Shown piece by piece: positions 23,294-34,534 of a stretch of 64,000 nt of DNA. The DNA comes from Tricholoma matsutake (taxonomy: Eukaryota; Basidiomycota; Agaricomycetes; Agaricales; Tricholomataceae): assembly GCA_026075535.2 (NCBI GenBank), contig AP026541.1, forward strand, positions 7,316,001 through 7,380,000, read 5' to 3'. The position numbers and the translations under genes were made by a program. The notes under the pieces were generated by a model, which was not told the origin of the DNA, did no database searches, and saw nothing but the letters and a program-made list of their open reading frames with translations. The number at the start of each line of letters is the position of its first letter. Positions within the stretch are counted from its first letter, which is position 1.

Positions 23294-23381
23294 ATACGAA
23301 GCCAAGGCTGAGTTAAAGACCTATAGTCTTAACAAAAGGTCAAGCTGATCTACGCAGTCCACCTACCTAGGTGCAGACACA

Positions 23382-24467
23382 ATGTCTTTCAGACAAAGCC
23401 CAGACAGACCTCCAACAGGAGCATCATCAGGATGAACCCCGTGGTATAGATACCAGGGTCGACTAGTACGATACTCGGAACCAACACAGAAGTGGTTCTC
23501 AAGGAGAACCAGTGATGAAGAACCCCGATACCTCAACGAAGAGGATTTTAGATCCCTTGATACAGAAGAAACTCCAGAATGAGACCCATTCTCCCTATCC
23601 AACGACAACACCAACATGTCCACTGAACCCACCACACCAACCAAGGAGATTAGAATCCGAACCCCCTCTGACTTCACAGGGGACCAAACGAGAACTGCAA
23701 AGTTCTTACAAGAAGTGAAACTCTATCTGAGAGTAAACCATGGAATCTATGACACTGATGAAAAGAAGATCATCTTCGTGTTGTCATTCATGAATGGAGG
23801 AACCGCTGCGCCCTGGGCACAGACATGGGCAGAAAGGGATGACCTAGGAACATGGTCAGCCTTCGAGACGCCGCTCAAAGTAGCGTTCACACCGATCGAT
23901 GAAGCTGGCAGAGCCAGAACCGAGATGAAGACATTGAAGCAGGGGCAGGACCTGGAGGACTACATTGCACAGTTCCAAATCCTGTGAGAGAAGGTGGGAA
24001 TCAATGACGACACCGCCCTCATCGAACTCTTCATGGATGGGCTGAACCCCAAGCTCCTTGAAAGAGTTTTCAATATGGAAATGATCCCGATGACCTTGGA
24101 AGGAATGATCAATGCTGCCTCCAAGTACGATGGACAGTGGAGGAGAGCAAAAGCCATAACAGGAAGGCTGCAGAAGGCTTTGACAAGGAAGCTACCAAGC
24201 TCTAAAGCAAGAGAGACCCCACTCAAGATCAACCGACTCTCCTATCAGGAGAGGATCAAACACATGAAGAAAGGGTTGTGCTTTGTGTGCCACCAGCCAG
24301 GGCACAGAGCGACTGAACACAAGAAAGGGGAAAAGAGGACTGAGGACTGGCCATCCCCAAAGAATAAAGGCAAGGAAGCCTACTCAAGGATCCGAGCAAT
24401 CGTAGGAGAACTTGATGAAGAAGAAAAGAAAGAAGCTCTCGCCGCAATTGAGGACGAGGGTTTTTAA
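23382..24467 (+). pseudogene. Gag of element E
   Basis: One frame runs from ATG (M-S-F-R-Q-S-P) to TAA, broken only by TGA at 23433, 23580 and 23985. It has the capsid-like F-M-N-G-G-T-A-A-P-W-A-Q stretch and a zinc knuckle C-F-V-C-H-Q-P-G-H-R-A-T-E-H near 24285. Length (about 361 codons) and motif order match gag of A. Confidence 0.88.
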
Positions 24468-24484
24468 AGAGGTGGCCTGCCTCG

Positions 24485-27400
24485 ATGCCAGGTACCACCG
24501 AACTTTCCGTCTGCTCTGTACTACTAGCCACTTTGAAAAATCAATCTATGTGTTTAGATGTCAAAGTGGCAGGGACAGGCAGAGGAAAAGACATCGAAAC
24601 CAAAGCCCTACTTTACTCAGGAGCAGGAGGGATATTCATGAGCCATGAATTCGCAGAAAGCAGTGGATTCAAATTGCGCCCCCTGGAGAAGATAATCAGA
24701 GTCAAGAACATGGATGGAACCCTGAATAAGAGGGGGGAAATCTCCCACTATGCCAGAGGACTCTTAACGATCAACAGAAGGATTTTCCCAACGACATTCC
24801 TCATTGCAGGATTGGGAAGCGAATCAATCATCCTAGGTCTACCATGGCTCAGAAGAATCAACCCAGTGATTGACTGGAAGATTGGAACCTTCCAGTTCAG
24901 AACAAAGGATGAGACTTACCCAGAGTTCTCATATGGGAAAGGAAGAACCCTTATCGGAAGGGTGCAAACTGAGAAACCCAATGAAGGGTACCTATCATGG
25001 CACCAGAGGGGAACTGAAAAGAAGAAAGACCACCTAGACATGACAAAAGAAGAGCGACAGGCATGGTGCTGAAAGATTGTCACCAAAGGACAAGAAAAGC
25101 TCGCCCTCAAGAAGAAGACTGCTGAGGAAGAACGAGCACAATGGAAAAAGGTGGCCACCAGAGAGCTAGAGAAACTGGCTGCCAGGAAAGAAGAAGGATG
25201 ACTGGCAGTAGCCCGAACAGTCATGAAAGAGAGGGAAAAACTTGACCTCAAGAAAGAACAAAAGTGACTGGCACTGGCCCGGATAGTCGCGAAAGCAAGG
25301 GAAAAAGTAGCCCTGAAAAGCAAGAAAGAAGAACTGGCAAAAGAAGAACGCCGAGAGCTATGCTGAAGAGTTGTTTCCAAGGCGAAACTGATGGGAGGAG
25401 TCCTCCATGAAGAACCAAGAAGAAGCAAGATGCCCGTCGAGACAAGAAAAGCGACAGTCGAAGAAATCAACAATGAAGAGATCGCGATCACGACTCTTCA
25501 AGATGCGGAGCCCATTGGGCCACAGGACGAAGAAGACACTGGGAAGGAAAACCCAGCACTGGCAAACCACAAACAGGCAACGGAACAGGCAATGGAACAG
25601 ACACCCGAACAAGAAATCGCAGACGATGAACTACTGATCACCTACATTCAAGGAGAACCCGTCATTGGAATATTCAAACTGGCTAAGACACCACTGACAG
25701 AGGAGTACGACGAGCCAAGATACAGATACTCCCAGAAGACAAGGACAATCTCTCAAATCGTGAAGGCAAAAGGATCACCACGATATGCATACAGACAGAA
25801 TATCTGGATTAGGGCAAAGACATTGGTCTCACAACATCTGACACATAAGAAGGAAGGAGACCCCAAACAGAAGACCCTAGACAAACTACCTCCCAGAACA
25901 GTACAAGGAGTACCGACGGATATTTGAAAAGGAAGCATCAGAAAGATTCCCAGAATCAAGGCCCTGGGATCATGCGATCGAACTTAAACCGGATTTTATG
26001 GCAAAGGACTGCAGGGTTTACCCATTATCACCGGCAGAACAGAGGAAACTCAATGAGTTTCTCGATGAAAGCCTGAAGAAAGGATACATCTGACCATCAA
26101 AATCACCCATGGCGTTGCCATTCTTCTTCGTTGCGAAGAAGGACTCAGACGCACTATGGCCCTGCCAAGATTACAGGTACTTGAACAACGGGACGATCAA
26201 GAACACCTACCCACTGCCACTGGTAGGAGACCTGTTGGACAAACTGAGAGGGGCAAAATGGTTTATGAAACTGGACATTCGATGGGGGTATCACAACGTC
26301 AGAATCAAGGATGGAGATCAATGGAAGGCAGCCTTCAAAATGAACTGAGGGCTGTTTGAACCAACGGTGATGTTCTTTGGATTATGCAACTCACCGGTGA
26401 CCTTCCAGGCAATGATGAACGAGATATTCCATGACATGATCAGAGAAGGATGGCTCGTGATTTACATGGATGACATCCTGATATTCTCCAAGGATCAGAA
26501 CGAACACCAGGAAAGGACAAAGAGGGTACTGCAAAGACTGGCAGAAAATGACTTATACCTGAAACCAGAGAAATGCAAATTCGACGTCCACAAAGTGGAA
26601 TTCTTGGGTCTGATCATCCGACCCAACGAAATTGCCATGGACAACACGAAACTGGCAGGTATACAAGATTGGCCAACCCCGACAAACGTAAAGGCAGTCA
26701 GATCTTTCCTAGGATTTGGAAACTTCTACAGGAAATTCATTGGACATTTCGCGGAGACAAGCAGACTGCTTAATGAACTGACAAAGAAGGACAAGACATT
26801 CAACTGGACAATGGAATGCGAACAAGCCTTTCAAATGCTGAAAAGGAAATTTGCAGAAGCACCGGTACTGCTGATGCCAGACCCAACAAAGCCATTCACA
26901 ATTGAATCAGACACCTCGAAACACGCTACAGGAGGAGTGCTGAGACAAAGGGACACAAATGGGGACTGGCACCTGTGCAGATACATATTGCATGTGCTAA
27001 CACCAACAGAACGGAACTACGAGATTTACGACAGGGAGCTACTAGTGATAATACAGTTGCTAGAGACCTGGAGACACTACCTAGTGGGTTCAGGACACCC
27101 AGTGGTAATCCTGTCAGACCACAAGAACTTGACATACTTCTGAACGGTGCAGAAATTGAACAGACGACAGGCAAGATGGAGCCTATTCCTATCGGAATTC
27201 GACTTGCAAATCGTCCATGTGCCTGGATCACAGATGGTGCAGAGCGATGCATTATCATGGAGAGCAGATCACATACCAGAAGAAGACAACAACAATGAAG
27301 ACATCACGATGCTGCCAGAAACAGTATTCGTGAAATTCATTGACACTGAAATGCATGACTTGCTCACAGGGAGCATCATGAAAGACGACCTGGTGAAAAG

Positions 27401-28781
27401 CGCAATTGAGGCGCTAAAGACCAAAGGAACACTGCCGATAAAGTTGGCATTGGAAGACTGGAAGATAGAAGATGGCCTTCTATTCTTCCGAGACAGGTGC
27501 TACATCCCAGACAATGGAGATCTACGAAAGAAGCTGGTGCAAAAGTACCATGAAGGAATAACCAGTGGACACCCAGGACAATGGCAGACTACTGAAATGA
27601 TCAGAAGGGACTACTGGTGGCCAGGAATGATGACATACATCAAGAACTATGTTGCTGGATGCGCCACATGCCAGCAAATGAAGGTCAACACCCACCTGAT
27701 GACACCCCCACTGCAACCGATCAAATCCAAAGCAACGAGACCATTTGCGATGGTGACGACAGATTTTATAACCGACTTGCCAGAGTCCGATGGTTATGAT
27801 GCACTCATGGTCGTGGTAGACCATGGGCTTATGAAGGGGGTAATTTTTATCCCTTGCAGGAAAACAATAGATGCATTGGGAGCAGCCACCCTCTACCTAG
27901 ACAATGTCTACAAACGATTTGGCCTCCCAGACAAGATCATCTCTGACAGAGACCCACAATTTGCCTCGCAGCTGTTCCAGGAGCTAGGAAGATTGCTCGG
28001 AATCAAACTGGCAATGAGTACGGCATACCACCCCCAGACTGACAGAGAGACAGAACAGGTGAATCAAGAAGTAGAAGTGTACCTGCAGATCTTCTGCTCG
28101 AACAACCAGGAGAATTGGAAGCACCTTCTCCCGACCGCGGAGTTCACACACAACCAGAGAATGCACTCGGTACAGAGGAACTCCCCGTTCTACCTCATGA
28201 TGGGCTACAAACCCAAGGCGATCCCTCTCCCCTACCTGAAGACAAACATACTGGCCATAGAGAAGCGACTTGTCACACTACAACGGGCCCGAGACGAAGT
28301 GAAGGCAACTCATGAGTTGGCCAGACAAATGATGGCAGAAAGAACGACAAGGCACTTCACCCCATTCAAAGAAGGAGACAGAGTGTGGCTAGAAGCGAAG
28401 AACCTCAGAATGATGCACCAAACAAAGAAGCTTGCACCAAAAAGAGAAGGACCATTCTCTATCGAGAAGGTCCTGAGCCCACTCTCCTACCGACTGAAGT
28501 TGCCAGAACAGTGGAAGATACACCCGGTGTTCCACGCGGCGCTCCTTTCCCCATATAAAGAAACTGAGACACATGGACCGAACTTCCCAGAACTGCCGCC
28601 CGATCTGATAGAAGGTGAATTGGAATATGAAGTGGAAGCGATCATCGGACATAAGAAGAAAGGAAGGACCATGCACTTCTTAGTGAAGTGGGTCGGATAC
28701 CCGACCTCAGAGAACTCATGGGAGCCTGAGGGAAACCTGAAACATGCCAAGACAATCCTAGGGGCATATAAACAGCGATGA
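24485..28781 (+). pseudogene. Pol of element E: protease, charged repeats, RT, RNase H, integrase, chromodomain
   Basis: Protease (24540-24900) has L-L-Y-S-G-A-G-G, with Tyr for the catalytic Asp. The charged stretch is 25070-25390. RT has [10 protein letters not shown] (near 26460). RNase H is followed by integrase (C-A-T-C-Q-Q-M zinc half; T-T-D-F, S-D-R-D-P and E in E-T-E-Q-V-N), and the chromodomain is near 28690. TGA codons interrupt at about 25070, 25199, 25265, 25364, 26091, 26346 and 27141. At 26091 element A has CGA. A one-base insertion near 25894 shifts the frame. The last 544 codons (27147-28781) are intact. Confidence 0.92.
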
Positions 28782-28838
28782 CAGCTGTAGAACCCCCAGG
28801 ACCAAAACACCCACTGAACCAACAAAAGAAACCACAGA

Positions 28839-29318
28839 ATGCTCGCCATCCCATCGACACTACACCTACCACAAACCCCAGCAAGGACTGGGCAAATGGT
28901 CATCAACCAACGACCACTGATGAACATACTCCCTGGCAGACCTGCATGGATATGCCTGCATGGGATTCTCTTCTGGATTACAAGGAATGATTGGATAAGA
29001 AGGATGACCTCGACCTGTCCAAGGTGCTGTCTCTTTGCCTGGAGAAGCACGAAGGCGGATTACAATTGGGTGAGGGCACAGTACGAAGAGTGGTGCTTCG
29101 AGGGAGAACTAGACAAGGAGGACTATTTCCCAGAGGACTTCTACATCAACCAAGAAGGACTCGCCCCCGGCAGAAGACCACTATCAGGGGTAAGTGTGCC
29201 CCTGTGGAGAGACCTGCAGTGGAACACCCACTATGATGACGAGAGCGGCTACAACCTGGTGAAGAGGCTCCTGCTCGGAGAACACGGAGAGTTGGGAGCA
29301 CTGCTGTGCTCCAACTGA
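28839..29318 (+). CDS. ORF3 of element E
   Basis: An intact 159-codon frame lies between pol and the 3' LTR, starting 57 bp after the pol stop. It contains C-L-H-G, then C-P-R-C-C about 18 residues on, then W-V-R-A-Q-Y-E-E-W-C-F-E-G-E-L and D-L-Q-W-N-T-H-Y-D-D-E-S-G-Y. The homologue in A keeps these residues. The Cys/His pattern suggests a small metal-binding fold. No known retroelement domain is evident to me. Confidence 0.7.
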   Translation: MLAIPSTLHLPQTPARTGQMVINQRPLMNILPGRPAWICLHGILFWITRNDWIRRMTSTCPRCCLFAWRSTKADYNWVRAQYEEWCFEGELDKEDYFPEDFYINQEGLAPGRRPLSGVSVPLWRDLQWNTHYDDESGYNLVKRLLLGEHGELGALLCSN

Positions 29319-29414
29319 TTCCCTCAAACCCCATGACCCCACCCCATCTCCTGACTAGAGAGGAGAAAGAGATTTTGATCGAAGTCAGTGACTTCGAAGA
29401 TAGAGGGAGGGTGA

Positions 29415-30166
29415 TGTTACAATTTGTTATCTGGACCTGCAAGACTGGGCACTTCATTTTTCCTTTCTGACACGACATGACTCACTTCCGATGGAGACAC
29501 CCCTTGCTCTGACTCCTGTCGATCGACATGCTGTGCCGCAGTATTCTGTGATGTCGGACTCCTTGATGTCGGACTCCTTGACATCAGACCCTTGATATTG
29601 GATCCATGACATTGGACGCCTCATGCTTGGCATGAGGGTTATTTACTATTGTTCTTCGACATGCTGCGCCACAGACTCTGTGACATCGGACACCTCATGC
29701 TAGGCATGAGGCTTACCGTTCTATTGTTCCTTCTATATTTACTTGACAAAGATCTCGTATTCCGATTGGACGATAGACATTCTCTGAACTGTATATAAGC
29801 TACAGTAATATTGCCTGTATTCCTTAGCTTGACCTAATTCAAACAACGGTCTTAGACTCAACCAGAACACTTAACAGCTTAGGAAGCCCCTAGCTGTGAT
29901 AACTCAAACTCGACAATTGGAAAGCCTCCAATTGTGATACACTCGAACTCAACAGTTGGAAAGCCTCCAACTGTGATACACGAACCGACGGTCTACTCAG
30001 AAAGCCTCTGAGTACGGATAGCTGTGACGACTTGAGGAAGTACCCAAGTGAAGGCAGGAAGCCCGATACACTAGGAAAGTCTCCTAGTGCAATACTGAGA
30101 CAGTTGGAAAGCCTCCAACTGTGACATATGAAGCCAAGGCTGAGTTAAAGACCTATAGTCTTAACA
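29415..30166 (+). repeat. 3' LTR of element E
   Basis: It follows the purine tract AGAGGGAGGGTGA. Compared with the 5' LTR it has an extra GATGTCGGACTCCTT unit in U3 and many CG/TG and CG/CA differences. The hairpin array is retained. Confidence 0.95.
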
Positions 30167-30171
30167 GAAGG

Positions 30172-30725
30172 CCTGCATTCCTTGAGTTGAGATCTGTGCA
30201 GCCACTAAATCGTCCTGCCAATTCATAGGGAAAAACTTTTTCTTGAATTCCAACATGAAGGCTGGGAAGGTGAGGAGGAGAAGACGGTCGTGGTGGGTAT
30301 TGACCCAGGATTGCACTGATGAGCCTTCAAAATTGTAGATGATGCTTACAACACATTTATCCTTGGGGATTTTCTTATTCTGAAGAAATCATCGACAGGT
30401 GTTCTCAAAGATCCGCATCACTGCGATGGTGATACGGCTGGCTGATGAAACAGGTGTGTGGTTACCTTTTCCACTGCTGACCATGGCTGGAGCATAAGGA
30501 GTGTTGTCCATTGTGGGGCGGATGTCAGAGTCAGATTCTGAGGAGTCAGATGATGGAATCAAGGCGTTATTCTGGTGGTTGGCAGGAGTAGACGTGGGGG
30601 AGGTATGTGGTGACAGGGCAGAGGCGGGAGAACTTGGCAGTGTTGTGAGAGGGCTGGAGTCAGGGGCAGGTGGAGTTTCACGTGCCCTACTATGGGTGGT
30701 GAGGGGAGTATGAGAGGACGGTTTG
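30172..30725 (-). pseudogene. Gag of element D, N-terminal part
   Basis: It resumes the D gag frame beyond element E, with several frame changes. Its layout matches the gag N-terminal region of B (13199-13657), with a Ser/Thr/Pro-rich start followed by a region ending in a short conserved N-F-E-G motif (minus strand of about 30330). Confidence 0.6.
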
Positions 30726-31040
30726 CAAGACAGGGTGTATTTTGTAGGTCAGACTAGGGATTCCTTCGTTATTGTCAGGGTATATATACTAGAGATTCAC
30801 AACTATATGCACGATGGGCAGTGACACAATTATCATATGATGTGGTTCTTCAATGCAATTAATGTATGACATGGTTTCTCTGGTGTTGGTAGTTGCAGTG
30901 GACGTGGCATGGTTTTAATTGTAGAAGTTGTGGGTGACACCGGAAGAAGGGGGGGTGACATGGGATAGTGTGCCTGAATTGATCTGGTTTCCTTTTTTGT
31001 GCCTTGGGTGAAATGAATCACGCTTGTCACAAAAAAAAAG
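30726..31040. other. Leader of element D
   Basis: Non-coding sequence between the D gag start and the 5' LTR. The primer-binding site should lie just inside 31040, where the minus strand reads CTTTTTTTTTGTGACAAGCG, but I cannot match it to a tRNA. Confidence 0.4.
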
Positions 31041-31264
31041 TGGAAGGGAGTGTGGTCTCCCAACACTCAAGAATACCAAGTGTGAGGAATGTGGTATCAA
31101 TTAAAGAGTAGCTACCATTCTATTACAAACATTGCATATCTAAGAGTCAACTAGTTGTGTGACCATGTATAGGCATGACCATGTATAGGCATGATTGTGT
31201 ATAGCTGTGATTGTGTATAGGCGTGTGATGTGCACATTGCATTGTAAGAGACACTTCTCTTACA
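31041..31264 (-). repeat. 5' LTR of element D
   Basis: Pairs with 17555-17794; the TATAGG subrepeat has one unit fewer here. It is followed by the TGAAG duplication. D with its nested insertions is therefore a complete 13.7-kb insertion. Confidence 0.9.
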
Positions 31265-31458
31265 TGAAGAAAACTTCAGAGATATGCTTTTTGATGTATT
31301 TTGATGAGCTGGTGTAAGCATGTACTTACATAATATTTACATCTATTTGTATTCAGACCTTATAAACCACAACGCATATAGCTTATCTCCATTCTTCCCT
31401 TTTCCCCATATTATTACCCTAATACTCTGCTTGTTACAAAGTCTCTTGCTTCTAATTA
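31265..31458. other. No gene recognised
   Basis: A short AT-rich interval between element D and the Harbinger-like MITE. Confidence 0.5.
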
Positions 31459-31779
31459 GGGTCCATTCGGCCACAATTTTGATCTGAAATTGGGAAATTT
31501 GATGGCAAACTCAGTAGCAGGTCCGAGTAAGTTGGCTGTTGCATGATGTTGATGAATTTTCACACACATCAGCCACGAATTTTCTGCAAGCCATATCTCA
31601 ACAACCAGGCCACATTTTTACATGATCCTGTAGTTGCAGTAATTTACACTGCCCCATATGTTCCACATGGATCCGTGTGGACTGTATGGACTCCATGCGG
31701 AGTCCAACCATCTGGTGACCAAAATGAAAAATTACACCCCTTTCGCCATGGACTCTGCCCGTCCATGCAGAGTCTGCAT

Positions 31780-31950
31780 AAGTCCGCATAAGTCCACGCG
31801 GAGTCCACATAAGTCCGCGTGGAGTCCACATAAGTCCGCGTGGAGTCCACATAAGTCCGCGTGGAGTCCACATAAGTCCGCGTGGAGTCCACATAAGTCC
31901 GCGTGGAGTCCACATAAGTCCGCGTGGAGTCCACATAAGTCCACATAAGT
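31780..31950. repeat. 21-bp minisatellite in P2
   Basis: About eight copies of GTCCGCGTGGAGTCCACATAA. Related GGAGTCC and GGATCC motifs are scattered at the right end (33420-33660), consistent with subterminal transposase-binding repeats. Confidence 0.9.
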
Positions 31951-32656
31951 CCACACAGATTCCAACCATATGGTGACCCAAATGAAGAATTGAGGCATGG
32001 GTTGATGGCAAAAAAAAACAAGGATGCCCCACAATGGGGGACATTTTATTGGTAGTATTAAATACAAAAAAAGTTGCCCCCCTGCCGAAGAGGGGGGCAG
32101 TAGACTATAGAATAAAATAAATAACCCACTGTCTCACTAGCATGCGAGACGGCAGGGGCGGGTGCATTCATCGTCGGCCTTCCCTTGTGGCCCCCTCTTG
32201 TCCCCCCTCACCGTTCCCCGTTGGTCTGTATGCACCCCCCTTCCTCGTCGTTGTTCCACCCGCAATCCACCCCACGAGCAGTTGCTCGTGAGGCTGGGGG
32301 CGGGTGGTGTGCTGTTGTCTCCTGTCCCATCTCCCTCATCGTCTCCCTCCCCCTGCCCCTTTGTCTCCCTTTCCTCTCGTCTCCCATCCCCCTCATCATC
32401 ATTCCACCCACCATCCACCCCACGAGCAGTGGCTCGTGAGGCTGGAGGTGGGTGGTGTGTTCTTGTGGGGTGGATGGTGGGTGGTGTGTCATTCTGTGGT
32501 TGGCGTTGGTTGCATCGGTGTCGTGGGGCTGGGGGTGGGTGGTGTGTCATCCGTCACCATGGGTGGTCATGGTGGGGCCCTGGTGCTCGTTTTCATCTGT
32601 TTTGGGGGGTTTTCATCGTCCTGCGTTGTCATCCATCATTACCTGTAGATTAGAAC

Positions 32657-33056
32657 CTAAAAAACAAAGAAAACAATTAGTTAGTTGAGAAAAAGAAGAA
32701 ATGAATAAATAAAAATTACCTACATCCCAAACAACGCAATTGCATCGTTTGGGCCCGCGTTGCTTCTGGTCGGCTTGTTTGGAGCTCTTCGTGGCCGTGG
32801 AGTTGTTACCTGTAGATTAGAACCTAAAAAACAAAGAAAACAATTAGTTAATTGATAAAAAGAAGAAACAAATAAATAAAAATTACCTACGGCCCAAATG
32901 ACACAATTGCATCATTTGGGCCCACGTTGTCGTCCGTTGTTACCTGTAGATTAGAACCTAAAAAACAAAGACAACAATTAGTTAGTTGATAAAAAGAAGA
33001 AACAAATAAAAAAAATTACCTACGGCCCAAACGACGCAATTGCGTCGTTTGGGCCC
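32657..33056 (-). other. Three tandem palindrome-intron modules in P2
   Basis: Introns are inferred on the minus strand at 32958-33019, 32824-32886 and 32657-32719 (62-63 nt). Each has donor GTAATTTTT, branch CTAACTAAT or TTAACTAAT, and acceptor TTTTTTAG. Just upstream of each donor is a palindrome: 33024-33056, 32891-32923 and 32726-32756. The first is nearly perfect (GGCCCAAACGACGCAA and its complement). Each acceptor is followed 14 nt later by a second CTACAG. Confidence 0.7.
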
Positions 33057-33311
33057 GCGTTGCTTCTGGTTGGCTTGTTGGCAGCTCTTCGTGGCCATGG
33101 AATGGGGCTGGGAGTGGGTGGAGGTGATGTGGGTAGAGTGGAGATGGTGGTGGTAGAGAGGGAAGGAGGGAGGGAGTGAGGTGGCGGCGTGATCATTGTC
33201 AATGGTGGTGGTGGTGAGTGATGAGCTGGCAATGTTGATGACGCAGCTGTGTGCTTTGTCATACAAAGCCAAACAGTCATATGTAGTTGCATCAATGGCT
33301 ACAAACAATAA

Positions 33312-33395
33312 TGGCTGCATAGTGTAATGGTAATGTGCATCTGTACTTATTAGTTAGCCATGAGGCTCCGAGTTCAAACACCATTCATGACATTA
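33312..33395 (+). other. tRNA-like pol III module in P2
   Basis: TAGTGTAATGG (33320-33330) fits an A box and GAGTTCAAACACC (33370-33382) a B box. A CATGACATT..TTTT tail follows, as in P1. It is probably the remnant of a tRNA-derived head. Confidence 0.55.
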
Positions 33396-34534
33396 TTTTG
33401 CTAAGCTCAAATGGTCTGCTCGGATGCATGCAGACTGTCCTTGCTCGTCCTTGCTCGTACTTGCTGTCTGATCTCAGATGCGGATGGCCAAAATCCATGG
33501 AATCCGAGTAAAAAGTGTGGAATCCAAGCTAGTCCATGCGGATCCATGCAGACTGTCTGCCCCTGTTGCATAACTAAAACTGTTCATTAGATGGGATGTA
33601 AATCTATATGGAGTCTGTGCAGATCCATGCGGAGTCCACGCAATTCCGCATGGATCCGTGCGGAACATATGGGGCAGTGTAAAGACCTCTGTAGTTGACT
33701 TTACACTAGTAACTGAGCTCTGGAATATCCTACAATTTACTTATTTTTTGGTGGAGTTTTGAAAGAGTTGGTTTGAGTCCAGCCAACAATGTGTGTGCAA
33801 GCAATATCCTGAGAATAAATGGTCATGAAAATAATCTGAGTGGTGGAGATTGTTAAAGGTAGTGTATTAAATGTTACCCCATGCAAAAATTTGAAGTTAT
33901 AAACAATTGTGGTCAGTTACTCAATGATGATGCCAATACATACCTATCACTTCCTGGCACAGCCTATAATCTCACATTTTTGCATTCACTCTTATATATT
34001 CTACCCTTAACAATCTCCACCACTCAGATTATTTTCATGACCATTTATTCTCAGGATATTGCTTGCACACACATTTTTGGCTGGACTCAAACCAACTCTT
34101 TCAAAACTCCACCAAAAAATAAGTAAATTGTAGGATATTCCAGAGCTCAGTTACTAGTGTAAAGTCGACTATAGGATCATGTAAAAAATGTGGCCTGGTT
34201 GTTGAGATATGGCTCGCAGAAAATTCATGGCTGATGTGTGCGAAAATTCATCAACATCATGCGACAGCCAACTTACTTGGACCGGCCACCAAGTTTGCCA
34301 TCAAATTTCCAAATAAATTGTGGCTGAATGGACCCTTACACATTGTTGGCTTGTTATTTTGCATAATTGGCAAGTGAGTTCCACTTCTCTTCCCCTCCCT
34401 TTTCCCCAGTGTTTCCTATCCCCTATAGAAGGGATAGGTTTCCACTTTTTTGTTAACAATGCCATAACACTGTGTAATTGTTTAGCTGTGTACTAAGCGA
34501 TAAACTTTTACACGACAGTTAAATCCTGTCTCAA

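Larger units (their letters stand above)
22597..23334 (+). repeat. 5' LTR of gypsy element E
   Basis: Runs TGTTACGATTT to CTTAACA and pairs with 29415-30166. The flanks GAAGG (22592-22596 and 30167-30171) are a perfect 5-bp duplication. Differences between the two LTRs are mainly CG versus TG or CA. U3 carries several copies of GATGTCGGA in both orientations (22730-22790). Confidence 0.95.
31637..33689 (-). mobile_element. P2: hAT-like non-autonomous element
   Basis: It is flanked by TGTAGTTG (31629-31636 and 33690-33697) and has inverted ends TTTACACTGCCCCATATGTT. It carries a 21-bp minisatellite near the left end, GC-rich hairpins (32070-32155), three tandem palindrome-intron modules (32657-33056) and a plus-strand tRNA-like module (33312-33395). 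The plan matches P1 although most of the sequence differs. The target is the left arm of the Harbinger-like MITE. Confidence 0.8.
31459..34335. mobile_element. Harbinger-like MITE with about 340-bp inverted repeats, split by P2
   Basis: GGGTCCATTCGGCCACAATT at the left is matched inverted at the right end, and pairing continues for about 340 bp (left arm 31459-31636 plus 33698-33860; right arm about 34005-34335). TTA flanks both ends (31456-31458 and 34336-34338), as in PIF/Harbinger elements. Without P2 the element is about 816 bp and nearly one long foldback. It has no coding capacity. Confidence 0.8.

Noticed and set aside
31658..32067. Open frames of about 100-150 codons across the 21-bp repeat on both strands
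   Set aside because: The unit is a multiple of three, so frames stay open by chance on several frames at once.
32137..32653. Several overlapping GC-rich ORFs on both strands
   Set aside because: Sequence is Pro/His/Cys low complexity in a P2 hairpin-rich region, and all frames are open together.
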